Made by a program: the position numbers and the translations under genes
The notes under the pieces: model-generated
Told to the model about the DNA's origin: nothing
The model's input: the letters and a program-made list of their open reading frames with translations, nothing else
The model's database searches: none
Source of the DNA: Streptomyces roseofulvus
GTDB taxonomy: Bacteria; Actinomycetota; Actinomycetes; Streptomycetales; Streptomycetaceae
Reading direction: 5' to 3'
Assembly (NCBI RefSeq): GCF_039534915.1
Contig: NZ_BAAAWE010000001.1
Span: 434,001 to 498,000 of the forward strand
Length of the DNA stretch: 64,000 nucleotides
Shown: positions 1 through 9,221 of the stretch, piece after piece
Numbering within the stretch: position 1 is the first letter of the stretch
Layout: every line of letters starts with the position of its first letter

Positions 1-135
1 AGGGCGGGGATCCGCGCCCACATGTCGTCCCACCACATCCGGAGACCGAGGTGTGGCGCGCCTTGCCATAGAAGCGGAAGGTTCAGGCCCGCATGCTGGG
101 GTGATCGGCGCAGCGGCCGGTGACGTCGCCGTCCC

Positions 136-1455
136 TCACGTCTCGACCCTCACCTGCAGGGGCGCCCTGAACGACAGCAGGCCGAGCATCGGGGGCTCCG
201 CCGGAGCGTCCGCCGGCCGGGCGCCGGGCAGGCGGCGCGCCGCCGCGCGCAGGGCCACCGCGGCCTCCGTACGGGCCAGGGTGGCGCCGGGGCAGAGGTG
301 GCGGCCGGCGCCGAAGGCGAGGTGCCCGCGGGCGTTCTCGCGTCCCGGGCACATGCGTGCCGGGTCGGGGAAGAGCTCCGGGTCGGAGCCGCTGCCCATG
401 AGCATCAGCAGCACGGGGGCGCCCGCCGGCAGGTCCACTCCTGCGAGGCGGGTGGGTTCGGCGGTCACCCTGCGCCAGGTGGTCACGGGCGGCTCGCGGC
501 GCAGGACCTCCTCCACCCAGGCCTCGGCCAGGCCGGGCTCCTCTGCCGCGCGCGGCCAGACGCCGGGTTCGGTGAGGGCGCTGCGGAGCACGGTCGCGAG
601 GAGCTGGCCGGTGGTGGACTGGCCGGCGATGAACACGAAGAAGCAGGCGGCCACGGCCGTGTCGACGTCCAGGGGCGCGCCGTCGGGCAGCCGGTGGGCG
701 GCGAGCGCCTCGACGAAGGAGCCGGGCGGTGCGGTGGTGTCGCGGACGGTGGCGGCGAGCCACTGGTGGAACTCCGCGACGAGCTCCGCCAGTTCCCGCT
801 GCCGTTCGAGCGTGGGGCGGCCCCAGAACAGCTCCAGCGAGGCGTCGCTCCAGGCGATGAGGGTGGCGGGGTCGACGCCGTGGATGCCGAGGAGTTCCAT
901 CAGGACGCGACAGGGCAGGATCTGCGCGAAGGAGGCGAAGAGGTCGAGGCCGGCGGGGCCCGCACCGCGCGCCGTCAGCTCGTCGAGCAGTTCGCCGGCG
1001 ATGCGCTCGATCGCCGGTACGGCGGCGGTGACGCTCCGCGCGTCGAAGAAACGCGCCACGGCCCGGCGCAGTCCCGCGTGGCTCGCGGTCCCGTTGTTGG
1101 CGAGCGCCGGCGGGAGCCTGAAGCCGGCCCGGACGAGGATCCGCATGACGGCGACGGGCAGGGGGGTGACCGCGCTCTGGGCGTTGTCCGGGAGGTACCG
1201 GTCCGTGTCGAGGAGGACGTGCCGGATGTCCTGAGGGCGGCTAACCAGCCACAGCCCGGTGGCGGGGTCGTGGTGCACGGGCGCCTCGGACCGCAGCCGG
1301 TCCAGCCACGGGTGGGGGTCGCGTACGAAGGAGTCCCCGAACAGGTCGAGCAGACCCAGCGGGTCGCCGGCCTCCGCCCCCGCGAGCCCGGTCACGGGGC
1401 CGTGAGCGGACGGTGCCGCGCCGTCTTCGCGGCCGTCCGCCGCCCTGAACATCAC
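136..1455 (-). CDS. Cytochrome P450 with atypical I helix
   Basis: Soluble bacterial-type cytochrome P450 mono-oxygenase of 439 residues. The I-helix signature is AGQSTT at about residues 277-282, the K-helix E-x-x-R is EVLR at 316-319, and the heme loop FGAGRHLCPG carries the thiolate ligand Cys388, so fold and heme ligand look intact. The place normally held by Asp or Glu just before the conserved Thr of the I helix is Ser280, which is unusual for proton delivery. No ferredoxin or reductase is encoded nearby and the gene points away from the rhamnose operon, so the substrate cannot be inferred. The ATG start has only a weak Shine-Dalgarno and a GTG codon directly precedes it. Confidence 0.9.
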   Translation of the reverse strand: MMFRAADGREDGAAPSAHGPVTGLAGAEAGDPLGLLDLFGDSFVRDPHPWLDRLRSEAPVHHDPATGLWLVSRPQDIRHVLLDTDRYLPDNAQSAVTPLPVAVMRILVRAGFRLPPALANNGTASHAGLRRAVARFFDARSVTAAVPAIERIAGELLDELTARGAGPAGLDLFASFAQILPCRVLMELLGIHGVDPATLIAWSDASLELFWGRPTLERQRELAELVAEFHQWLAATVRDTTAPPGSFVEALAAHRLPDGAPLDVDTAVAACFFVFIAGQSTTGQLLATVLRSALTEPGVWPRAAEEPGLAEAWVEEVLRREPPVTTWRRVTAEPTRLAGVDLPAGAPVLLMLMGSGSDPELFPDPARMCPGRENARGHLAFGAGRHLCPGATLARTEAAVALRAAARRLPGARPADAPAEPPMLGLLSFRAPLQVRVET

Positions 1456-2006
1456 GGCCGGAAGCTAACACGCCCGGAGCGGGCTCTCGGGCCGGGTGTG
1501 CGCGGCATCACGTACGGCGGTGGGCCGGCGGCTGACCAGCGACGACTTCCCGACCGCACGCCCCGGGAAATCCGACCCGGACGTGGCCTCCGCGGCAGGG
1601 GTTCTAGGCAGCCGGACGGTCTCCGGCAGCTCGCGGGCCATGGCCAGGGCGGGTTCCTCCGTCCGTACGGCGGCGCGGCGGAAGGTCTCCTGGGCGGCTC
1701 GGGCGGGCCGGTCGGCCGGGAGGTGGCGGGCGGGGAGGCGGGGCCCGCGCGGATGGTCCGGAGCCGTGCGCCGACGAAGCGCAAGCGGGCGGCGGGGGGC
1801 GGGAGGCGGGCGGGGCGTCCCCGGTGCCGGCGTGGGCGGCGCCCCCGCGACGCGGCGCTCGGAGCCGAACCGCCCCACCCACCCGCGGGACGCCGATGAA
1901 ATGTTTCATTACTGGTGCCCCGAGAGCGCCGCCACCACCCCCGGCCGACCACCACGCCCGACGAGGGAGCGTGGCGTCCAGGACCGGCCCGGCCTCGCCC
2001 GACACC
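1456..2006. other. Intergenic region without a supportable gene
   Basis: About 550 bases between the divergent P450 and rhamnose operon. A minus-strand open frame at 1465-1878 (137 codons) sits just upstream of the P450 and could be a gene, but its composition is proline/arginine rich, it has no recognisable motif and no clear ribosome site. A short operator-like inverted repeat lies at 1896-1909. Otherwise I see nothing. Confidence 0.5.
1896..1909. promoter_or_regulatory. Inverted repeat, possible second operator
   Basis: ATGAAA-TG-TTTCAT, two perfect 6-bp arms around a 2-bp centre. It is an A/T-rich island in a very G/C-rich region and has the same half-site flavour (ATGAA/TTCAT) as the longer palindrome 150 bp downstream at the rhamnose promoter. 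It may be a second site for the same repressor or serve the P450 side. Assignment is inference. Confidence 0.45.
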
Positions 2007-2036
2007 TTGACGACCCTCCTGACGAAGGCTTAGCTT
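2007..2036 (+). promoter_or_regulatory. Probable promoter of the rhamnose/lactate operon
   Basis: TTGACG at 2007-2012 and TAGCTT at 2031-2036 with an 18-bp spacer form a plausible housekeeping (HrdB-type) promoter. The start of transcription would fall near 2043, right at the left edge of the 18-bp palindrome, an arrangement expected for repression. Confidence 0.5.
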
Positions 2037-2044
2037 CGCTCCCG

Positions 2045-2062
2045 TAATGAATCGATTCATTA
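2045..2062. promoter_or_regulatory. Perfect 18-bp palindromic operator of the rhamnose operon
   Basis: TAATGAATCGATTCATTA is perfectly self-complementary with a central CG, as is typical of LacI-family operators. It lies between the presumed promoter and the rhamnose isomerase start codon (30 bp away). No regulator gene is inside the window, so the cognate repressor must lie elsewhere. The link to a LacI-type rhamnose regulator rests on symmetry, the central CG and the operon it precedes. Confidence 0.7.
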
Positions 2063-2092
2063 ACTCCTCCCCCGTTCCCCCCGAGGTGACCC

Positions 2093-3259
2093 ATGCCTGA
2101 CATCGCCGCCGTGAAAGCCGCGCTCGCCGGCCAGCGGATCGAGACACCCTCCTGGGGCTACGGAAACTCCGGCACCCGGTTCAAGGTGTTCACGCGGGCG
2201 GGCGTGCCCAGGGATCCGTACGAGAAGCTGGACGACGCCGCCCGGGTGCACGAGTTCACCGGGGTGGCGCCGAAGGTGTCGCTGCACATCCCGTGGGACA
2301 AGGTCGACGACTACGCGGTGCTGAGCACGTACGCGAAGGACCGCGGTCTGGAGCTGGGCGCGATCAACTCCAACACCTTCCAGGACGACGCCTACCGGCT
2401 CGGCAGCGTCTGCCACCCGGACCCGAAGGTGCGCCGCAAGGCCGTCGACCACCTGCTGGAGTGCGTCGACATCATGGACGCCACGGGTTCGGCCGATCTG
2501 AAGCTGTGGTTCGCCGACGGCACCAACTACCCCGGCCAGGACGACGTGGTGGCCCGGCAGGACCGGCTGGGGGAGGCGCTGGCCGAGGTGTACGGGCGGC
2601 TCGGCGACGACCAGCGCCTGCTGCTCGAGTACAAGCTCTTCGAGCCGTCCTTCTACACCACCGACGTGCCGGACTGGGGGACCTCGTACGCCCACTGCCT
2701 GAAGCTCGGCCCGAAGGCACAGGTCGTCGTGGACACCGGGCACCATGCGCCCGGCACCAACATCGAGTTCATCGTGGCCTTCCTGCTGCGGGAGGGGAAG
2801 CTCGGCGGCTTCGACTTCAACTCGCGCTTCTACGCCGACGACGATCTGATGGTCGGCGCCGCCGATCCCTTCCAGCTCTTCCGGATCATGCACGAGGTCG
2901 CCAAGAACGGCGGTCTGGACCGGGCCGCGAACGTCGCCTTCATGCTCGACCAGTGCCACAACGTCGAGGCCAAGATCCCCGCCGTCATCCGCTCCGTGAT
3001 GAACGTGCAGGAGGCCACCGCCAAGGCCCTCCTCGTCGACCTCGACGCACTCGCCGCCGCGCAGGCCGCCGGAGACGTCCTCGCCGCCCACGCTGTCCTG
3101 ATGGACGCCTACGACACCGACGTACGGCCCCTGCTGCGCGAGGTCCGCGAGGAGCGGGGGCTGCACCCCGACCCGGTCGCCGCGTACGCCGCCTCCGGGT
3201 GGCAGGAGCGGATCGCCGCCGAACGCGTCGGCGGCGAGCAGGCCGGCTGGGGCGCCTGA
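2093..3259 (+). CDS. rhaI: L-rhamnose isomerase
   Basis: Converts L-rhamnose to L-rhamnulose in the cytoplasm, first step of rhamnose catabolism. The 388-residue product matches the RhaI type found in Gram-positives (TIM-barrel sugar isomerase) over its whole length, with the typical segments SLHIPWD, GAINSNTFQDD, LWFADGTNYPGQDD, VVDTGHHAPGTNIE and GGFDFNSRFYADDD that carry the metal and substrate residues. The ATG at 2093 follows a GAGGTGA-type ribosome site and lies just after the operator, making it the first gene of a six-gene operon with the aldolase/dehydrogenase, kinase and lutABC. A rhamnose transporter and mutarotase are not in the window. Confidence 0.95.
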   Translation: MPDIAAVKAALAGQRIETPSWGYGNSGTRFKVFTRAGVPRDPYEKLDDAARVHEFTGVAPKVSLHIPWDKVDDYAVLSTYAKDRGLELGAINSNTFQDDAYRLGSVCHPDPKVRRKAVDHLLECVDIMDATGSADLKLWFADGTNYPGQDDVVARQDRLGEALAEVYGRLGDDQRLLLEYKLFEPSFYTTDVPDWGTSYAHCLKLGPKAQVVVDTGHHAPGTNIEFIVAFLLREGKLGGFDFNSRFYADDDLMVGAADPFQLFRIMHEVAKNGGLDRAANVAFMLDQCHNVEAKIPAVIRSVMNVQEATAKALLVDLDALAAAQAAGDVLAAHAVLMDAYDTDVRPLLREVREERGLHPDPVAAYAASGWQERIAAERVGGEQAGWGA

Positions 3260-3321
3260 CCGGCCGAGCGCTTCCGCGCGTCCCACCCCTTCCGCCCGGA
3301 CAACCACGAGGAACCGTCACC

Positions 3322-5361
3322 ATGACCACCCACCCCGCCGTCGACGCGCTGCTCGGGCGCTCGCACCGACTCGGATCCGACCCCCGCACCACCAACTACG
3401 CCGGCGGCAACACCTCCGCCAAGGGCTCCACCACCGACCCGGTCACCGGCGGCACCGTGGACCTGCTGTGGGTCAAGGGCTCGGGCGGTGACCTCGGCAC
3501 CCTCACCGAGGACGGCCTCGCCGTGTTGCTGCTCGACCGCCTGCGCGCCCTCAAGGCCGTCTACCCGGGCGTGGAGCGCGAGGACGAGATGGTCGCCGCC
3601 TTCGACCACTGCCTGTACGGCAAGGGCGGCGCCGCCCCGTCGATCGACACCGCCATGCACGGACTGGTCGACGCGGCCCACGTCGACCACCTGCACCCCG
3701 ACTCCGGCATCGCCCTGGCCTGCGCCGCCGACGGCGAGAAGCTGACCGCCGAGTGCTTCGGCGACACCGTCGTCTGGGTGCCCTGGCGCCGGCCCGGCTT
3801 CCAGCTGGGCCTCGACATCGCCGCCGTCAAGGAGGCGCACCCGCAGGCCGTCGGCTGCGTCCTGGGCGGACACGGCATCACCGCCTGGGGCGACACCTCG
3901 GAGGAGTGCGAGCGCAACGCGCTGCACATCATCCGCACCGCCGAGACCTTCCTCGCCGAGCGGGGCCGCCCCGAGCCCTTCGGCCGGGTCGTCGAGGGGT
4001 ACGCCCCGCTGCCCGAGGAGGAGCGCCGGGAGCGGGCCGCCGCCCTGGCCCCGCACATCCGGGCGATCGCGTCCCGGGACCGGCCGCAGGTGGGCCACTT
4101 CACCGACACGGACGCGGTGCTCGACTTCGTCTCCCGCGCGGAGCACCCGCGGCTCGCCGCCCTGGGCACCTCCTGCCCGGACCACTTCCTCCGCACCAAG
4201 GTCCGCCCGCTCGTCCTGGACCTGCCGGCCGACGCGCCGCTCGACGCGGCCATGGCCCGGCTGCGGGAGCTGCACGCCGCCTACCGGGAGGAGTACGCGG
4301 CGTACTACCGGCGGCACGCCACCGACGGTTCCCCCGCGATGCGCGGTGCGGACCCGGCGATCGTGCTCGTCCCCGGCGTCGGCATGTTCTCCTTCGGCAA
4401 GGACAAGCAGACGGCCCGCGTGGCGGGCGAGTTCTACGTCAACGCGATCAACGTGATGCGCGGCGCCGAGGCGGTGTCGGCGTACGCGCCCATCGAGGAG
4501 TCGGAGAAGTTCCGCATCGAGTACTGGGAGCTGGAGGAGGCCAAACTGCGACGCATGCCGAAGCCGAAGCCCCTCGCCACGCGCGTCGCCCTCGTGACGG
4601 GCGCGGCCTCCGGCATCGGCAAGGCCATCGCCCACCGGCTGGTCGCCGAGGGCGCCTGCGTCGTCGTCGCCGACCTGAACGGCGAGAACGCCGAGGCCGT
4701 CGCCGAGGAGCTGGGCGGCCCGGACAAGGCCGTCGCGGTGACGGTGGACGTGACGGACGAGCAGCAGATCGCCGCCGCCTTCCGGGAGGCCGTCCTCGCC
4801 TTCGGCGGCGTCGACCTCGTCGTCAACAACGCCGGCATCTCCCTCTCCAGGCCGCTCCTGGAGACCACCGCCCGGGACTGGGACCTCCAGCACGCCATCA
4901 TGGGCCGCGGCTCCTTCCTCGTCTCCCGCGAGGCCGCCCGGATCATGATCGACCAGAAGCTCGGCGGCGACATCGTCTACATCGCCTCCAAGAACGCGGT
5001 CTTCGCCGGGCCGAACAACATCGCCTACTCCGCCACCAAGGCCGACCAGGCCCACCAGGTCCGCCTCCTCGCCGCCGAGCTCGGCGAGCACGGCATCCGC
5101 GTCAACGGCGTCAACCCGGACGGGGTCGTCCGCGGCTCGGGCATCTTCGCCGCCGGCTGGGGCGCCCAGCGGGCCGCCACGTACGGCATCGAGGAGGAGA
5201 AGCTCGGCGAGTTCTACGCCCAGCGGACGCTGCTGAAGCGGGAGGTGCTGCCCGAGCACGTCGCCAACGCGGTCTTCGCCCTCACCGGCGGCGACCTCAC
5301 CCACACCACCGGTCTGCACGTTCCCGTGGACGCGGGCGTCGCGGCGGCCTTCCTGCGCTGA
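3322..5361 (+). CDS. rhaEW: Bifunctional rhamnulose-1-phosphate aldolase / lactaldehyde dehydrogenase
   Basis: A 679-residue fusion. The N-terminal class II aldolase domain (roughly residues 1-400) cleaves L-rhamnulose 1-phosphate to dihydroxyacetone phosphate and L-lactaldehyde; visible motifs include NYAGGNTSAK near the start and the zinc-site region DHLHPDSGIA. The C-terminal short-chain dehydrogenase domain (from about residue 415) has the nucleotide loop TGAASGIG and the Y-x-x-x-K catalytic pair in AYSATKAD, and in characterised relatives (B. subtilis YuxG type, RhaEW) oxidises L-lactaldehyde to L-lactate. Start ATG at 3322 follows GAGGAA. A long upstream in-frame extension was ignored because it overlaps rhaI. 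The lactate product explains the lutABC genes downstream. Confidence 0.93.
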   Translation: MTTHPAVDALLGRSHRLGSDPRTTNYAGGNTSAKGSTTDPVTGGTVDLLWVKGSGGDLGTLTEDGLAVLLLDRLRALKAVYPGVEREDEMVAAFDHCLYGKGGAAPSIDTAMHGLVDAAHVDHLHPDSGIALACAADGEKLTAECFGDTVVWVPWRRPGFQLGLDIAAVKEAHPQAVGCVLGGHGITAWGDTSEECERNALHIIRTAETFLAERGRPEPFGRVVEGYAPLPEEERRERAAALAPHIRAIASRDRPQVGHFTDTDAVLDFVSRAEHPRLAALGTSCPDHFLRTKVRPLVLDLPADAPLDAAMARLRELHAAYREEYAAYYRRHATDGSPAMRGADPAIVLVPGVGMFSFGKDKQTARVAGEFYVNAINVMRGAEAVSAYAPIEESEKFRIEYWELEEAKLRRMPKPKPLATRVALVTGAASGIGKAIAHRLVAEGACVVVADLNGENAEAVAEELGGPDKAVAVTVDVTDEQQIAAAFREAVLAFGGVDLVVNNAGISLSRPLLETTARDWDLQHAIMGRGSFLVSREAARIMIDQKLGGDIVYIASKNAVFAGPNNIAYSATKADQAHQVRLLAAELGEHGIRVNGVNPDGVVRGSGIFAAGWGAQRAATYGIEEEKLGEFYAQRTLLKREVLPEHVANAVFALTGGDLTHTTGLHVPVDAGVAAAFLR

Positions 5362-5545
5362 CGCCCGATCCGGGCCACCCGGGACGGACCGACCGACGGG
5401 TCCGCCCCGGGTGCACGGCGGACCGGTGGCGAGCTCGTGCGGGCATGGGCCTGACACCCTGCCCCCACAGCGCGCCGCCGGTCCGCCTCCCGTCGTCGTC
5501 CTCCTCCTTCCTCGATGAGCCACCGGCACCGCGGAGGTACCTCCC

Positions 5546-7045
5546 GTGACCCCCACTCCCCCGTCCTCCGCCTCCGCGTCCGCCTTCGCCGCGGTCGATC
5601 TCGGCGCCACCAGCGGGCGCGTGATCCTCGGCCATGTCGGCCCGGACACCCTCGACCTCACCGAGGTCCACCGCTTCCCCAACACCCCCGTCCGGCTCCC
5701 CGACGGCCTGCGCTGGGACGTCCTCTCCCTCTTCCAGGGCGTCCTCGACGGGCTGCGCGAGGCCGCCCGCTCCGGCGGCGTCGCCTCCATCGGCGTGGAC
5801 ACCTGGGCCGTCGACTACGGACTCCTCGACGCCGACGGCGCCCTCCTCGGCCACCCGTACCACTACCGCGACGACCGCACCGACGGCGCCGCCGAACGCG
5901 TCTGGGCCGCGGTCTCCCGCCAGGAGCTGTACGGCGTCACCGGCCTGCAGCACCTCCCCTTCAACACGGTCTTCCAGCTCGCCTCCACCGAGGGGACCGT
6001 CCAGCGGGACGTCGCCCGCACCCTGCTGCTCGTCCCCGACCTGGTGATCCACTGGCTGACCGGATCGATCGGCGCCGAGGAGACCAACGCCTCCACCACC
6101 GGCCTCCTCGACGCCCGCACCGGCACCTGGTCCCAGGACCTCCTGCGCCGCCTCTCCCTCGACCCCGCCCTCTTCCCGCCGCTCCGCGCCCCCGGCGACC
6201 CGGCCGGCGCCCTGCTCCCCCACGTCGCCGCGTACACCGGCCTCGATCCCCGTACGCCGGTCACGACGGTCGCCTCGCACGACACGGCCTCCGCGGTCGC
6301 CGCCGTGCCCGCGACGGAGCCCGGCTTCGCGTACATCTCCTGCGGCACGTGGTCGCTGGCCGGCCTCGAACTGGACGCCCCGGTGCTGAGCGAGGCGTCC
6401 CGGGCGGCGAACTTCACCAACGAGCGCGGCGTCGACGGCACCGTCCGCTACCTGCGCAACATCATGGGCCTGTGGCTCCTGGAGGAGTGCCGGCGCACCT
6501 GGGACGGGCAGGGTCTGCCCACTCACATCCCGACGCTGCTCGCCGAAGCGGCCCGGGCCGAGCCCTTCGCCTCCGTCGTCGACCCGGACGCCCCCGAGTT
6601 CCTCGCGCCCGGTGACATGCCGGCCCGCATCCGCGCCTCCTGCGCCCGCACCGGTCAGCGGGTCCCCGGCAGTCAGGGCGCGGTCGTCCGCTGCGTCCTG
6701 GAGAGCCTGGCGCTGGCCCACCGCCGTACGCTGCGCCAGGCCGCCGCGCTCGCCGGCCGGGACGTCACGCGGATCCACCTCGTCGGCGGCGGCGCGCGCA
6801 ACGACCTGCTGTGCCGGCTCACCGCCGACGCCACCGGCCTGCCCGTCGTCGCGGGCCCCACCGAGGCCACCGCCCTGGGTAACATCCTCGTCCAGGCGCG
6901 GGCCGCCGGCCTGGTCGGAGACCTCGCCGACATGCGCCGGCTGATCGCCTCCACCCAGCCCCTGCGGTCCTACACCCCGGGGGGTGACAGCGCCGCCTGG
7001 GACGCGGCCGCCGCCCGACTCGACTCCGCCCCGAGGAACCCCTGA
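5546..7045 (+). CDS. rhaB: Rhamnulokinase
   Basis: FGGY-family sugar kinase of 499 residues that phosphorylates L-rhamnulose at O-1. The N-terminal phosphate loop DLGATSGRVILG and the segment SIGVDTWAVDYGLLD are those of rhamnulokinases; the second ATPase subdomain shows SCGTWSLAGLE and the adenosine-binding GGGARNDLLCRL. The GTG start at 5546 has a GGAGG site 7 bases upstream. The stop overlaps the lutA ATG by one base (TGATG), so translation is coupled to the lactate genes. The order isomerase, aldolase, kinase follows the pathway except that the kinase acts second. Confidence 0.93.
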   Translation: MTPTPPSSASASAFAAVDLGATSGRVILGHVGPDTLDLTEVHRFPNTPVRLPDGLRWDVLSLFQGVLDGLREAARSGGVASIGVDTWAVDYGLLDADGALLGHPYHYRDDRTDGAAERVWAAVSRQELYGVTGLQHLPFNTVFQLASTEGTVQRDVARTLLLVPDLVIHWLTGSIGAEETNASTTGLLDARTGTWSQDLLRRLSLDPALFPPLRAPGDPAGALLPHVAAYTGLDPRTPVTTVASHDTASAVAAVPATEPGFAYISCGTWSLAGLELDAPVLSEASRAANFTNERGVDGTVRYLRNIMGLWLLEECRRTWDGQGLPTHIPTLLAEAARAEPFASVVDPDAPEFLAPGDMPARIRASCARTGQRVPGSQGAVVRCVLESLALAHRRTLRQAAALAGRDVTRIHLVGGGARNDLLCRLTADATGLPVVAGPTEATALGNILVQARAAGLVGDLADMRRLIASTQPLRSYTPGGDSAAWDAAAARLDSAPRNP

Positions 7046-7800
7046 TGCGTGTCGCCCTCTTCGCCACCTGCGTCAACGACGCGGTCCATCCCGCCACGGC
7101 CGTCGCCACCGTGCGGCTCCTCGAACGCCTCGGCGTCACCGTGGACTTCCCCGCCGCCCAGACCTGCTGCGGACAGCCGCAGTACAACACCGGCTACCGC
7201 CGCGAGACCGAACCGCTGGTCCGCCGCATGGCCCGTGCCTTCGAGGGCTACGACCACGTGGTCACCCCGTCCGGCTCCTGCGTCGCCATGGTCCGCGACA
7301 ACTACCCGAGGATCGGACGGAAGGCACAGGCCGAGGGACGCGGCGACGCGCCGGCCGAGGCCGCCTCCTCGCTCGTCCCGCGGACGTACGAACTGACGGA
7401 GTTCCTGGTCGACGTCCTGGAAGTGACCGACGTCGGGGCGTACTTCCCCCACCGGGTCACCTACCACCCCTCCTGCCACGGCCTGCGCGTGCTCGGCCTG
7501 GGCGAACGGCCCCGAAGACTCCTCGAAGCGGTCAAGGGCCTGGAGCTGGTGGAGCTCCCGGGGGCGGAGGAGTGCTGCGGCTTCGGCGGCACGTTCGCCG
7601 TGAAGAACCCGGACGTGTCGGCCGCCATGGGCGCCGACAAGCTCCGCAACTCCCTGTCCACCGGCGCCGAGTTCCTGTGCGGCGCCGACAACTCCTGCCT
7701 GATGCACCTCGGCGGCATGCTGCGCCGCCAGGACGCCCCGCAGCGAGTCCTGCACCTCGCCGAGATCCTGGCGAGCACGGAAGAGGAGCCCTTCGCATGA
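7045..7800 (+). CDS. lutA: Lactate utilisation protein A
   Basis: 251-residue Fe-S oxidoreductase subunit with two CCG (cysteine-rich) domains: CCGQPQYNTGY near residue 33 and CCGFGGTFAVK near residue 177, the heterodisulphide-reductase-like signature of LutA/YkgE. Together with LutB and LutC it oxidises L-lactate to pyruvate. Here it lies inside the rhamnose operon, coupled to rhaB upstream by a 1-base overlap and to lutB downstream by ATGA, so its likely job is to consume lactate made from lactaldehyde. Confidence 0.93.
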   Translation: MRVALFATCVNDAVHPATAVATVRLLERLGVTVDFPAAQTCCGQPQYNTGYRRETEPLVRRMARAFEGYDHVVTPSGSCVAMVRDNYPRIGRKAQAEGRGDAPAEAASSLVPRTYELTEFLVDVLEVTDVGAYFPHRVTYHPSCHGLRVLGLGERPRRLLEAVKGLELVELPGAEECCGFGGTFAVKNPDVSAAMGADKLRNSLSTGAEFLCGADNSCLMHLGGMLRRQDAPQRVLHLAEILASTEEEPFA

Positions 7801-9221
7801 GCGGGACCTTCGTCGGCATGCCGGCCTTCCCGAAGGCCGCGCACGACGCCGTACGCGACACCACCCTGCGCGCGAACCTGCGCCACGCCACCCACACCAT
7901 CCGCGACAAGCGGGCGGTGGCCGTGGCCGAGCTGGCGGACTGGGCCGCACTGCGCGAGGCCGGCAGACAGATCAAGGACCGGACGCTCCATCACCTCGAC
8001 GCGTACCTCGTGCAGTTGGAGGAGGCGGTCACGGCGGCCGGCGGCACCGTGCACTGGGCGTCGGACGCGGCCGAGGCCAACCGGATCGTCGCCGACCTGG
8101 TGAAGGCCACCGGCGAGACCGAGGTCGTCAAGGTCAAGTCGATGGCCACGCAGGAGATCGGACTCAACGAGGCCCTGGAGGCGGAGGGCATCCGCGCCTA
8201 CGAGACCGATCTCGCCGAGCTGATCGTCCAGCTCGGCGAGGACCGTCCCTCCCACATCCTGGTTCCGGCCATCCACCGCAACCGCGGCGAGATCCGCGAC
8301 ATCTTCGCCTCCGAGATGGGCGAGTGGGGCCGCCCGGCGCCCGACGGCCTCACCGACCGCCCCGCCGAACTGGCGGAAGCGGCCAGGCTGCACCTGCGCG
8401 AGAAGTTCCTCCGCGCCAAGGTCGGCGTCTCCGGCGCCAACTTCATGGTCGCCGAGACCGGCACCCTGGTGGTCGTGGAGTCGGAGGGCAACGGCCGCAT
8501 GTGCCTGACCCTCCCCGAGACGCTGATCTCCGTCGTCGGCATCGAGAAGGTCGTCCCCACCTGGCGCGACCTGGAGGTCTTCCTCCAGACCCTCCCCCGC
8601 TCCTCGACCGCCGAGCGCATGAACCCGTACACGAGCATGTGGACGGGCACCACCGACGCCGACGGCCCGACCGCCTTCCACCTGGTCCTGCTCGACAACG
8701 GCCGCACCGACACCCTCGCCGACGAGGTCGGCCGCCAGGCGCTGCGCTGCATCCGCTGCTCCGCCTGCCTCAACGTCTGCCCGGTGTACGAGCGGGCCGG
8801 CGGCCACGCGTACGGCTCCGTCTACCCCGGCCCGATCGGCGCGATCCTCACCCCGCAGCTGCGCGGCACCCGGAGCGAGCTCGACGCCTCCCTCCCGTAC
8901 GCCTCCTCCCTCTGCGGCGCCTGCTACGACGTCTGCCCCGTCGCCATCGACATCCCCGAAGTCCTCGTCCACCTGCGGGAGAAGGTCGCGGAGCGGGGCG
9001 GCCCCGGCCACCGCCTGGAGAAGGCCGCCGTCAAGGCGGCCGCCTGGGTCCTCGACCACCCCGCCGCCCTCGCCGCGGGCGAGCGCCTCGCGTCGAGGAC
9101 GCGCGCCCTGCACCCGAAGAGGCTGCCCGGCCCCGGCGCGAGCCAGTGGACGGAGAGCCGCGACCTGCCCGAGATGCCCGCCGAACCGTTCCGCGACTGG
9201 TGGAAGAGGAACCGCACATGA
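7797..9221 (+). CDS. lutB: Lactate utilisation protein B
   Basis: 474-residue iron-sulphur protein of the LutB/YkgF family. Two cysteine clusters, CIRCSACLNVCPVYE and CGACYDVCPVAID, bind [4Fe-4S] centres; the N-terminal half holds the LUD domain, including the segment FLRAKVGVSGANFMVAETGT. The start is the ATG of the ATGA overlap with lutA at 7797 rather than any upstream codon, since that makes the length normal for the family. The final codons overlap lutC by 4 bases. The electron acceptor of LutABC is not known from this sequence. Confidence 0.93.
   Translation: MSGTFVGMPAFPKAAHDAVRDTTLRANLRHATHTIRDKRAVAVAELADWAALREAGRQIKDRTLHHLDAYLVQLEEAVTAAGGTVHWASDAAEANRIVADLVKATGETEVVKVKSMATQEIGLNEALEAEGIRAYETDLAELIVQLGEDRPSHILVPAIHRNRGEIRDIFASEMGEWGRPAPDGLTDRPAELAEAARLHLREKFLRAKVGVSGANFMVAETGTLVVVESEGNGRMCLTLPETLISVVGIEKVVPTWRDLEVFLQTLPRSSTAERMNPYTSMWTGTTDADGPTAFHLVLLDNGRTDTLADEVGRQALRCIRCSACLNVCPVYERAGGHAYGSVYPGPIGAILTPQLRGTRSELDASLPYASSLCGACYDVCPVAIDIPEVLVHLREKVAERGGPGHRLEKAAVKAAAWVLDHPAALAAGERLASRTRALHPKRLPGPGASQWTESRDLPEMPAEPFRDWWKRNRT

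Noticed and set aside
1..38. Possible gene start on the minus strand at the left edge (ATG 38, reading MWWDDMWARIPA)
   Set aside because: Only 12 codons are inside the window and no ribosome site is clear. It could be the next gene after the P450, but this cannot be supported.
1465..1878. 137-codon minus-strand frame upstream of the P450
   Set aside because: Pro/Arg-rich low-complexity composition, no motif and no ribosome site; kept only as a note in the gap entry.
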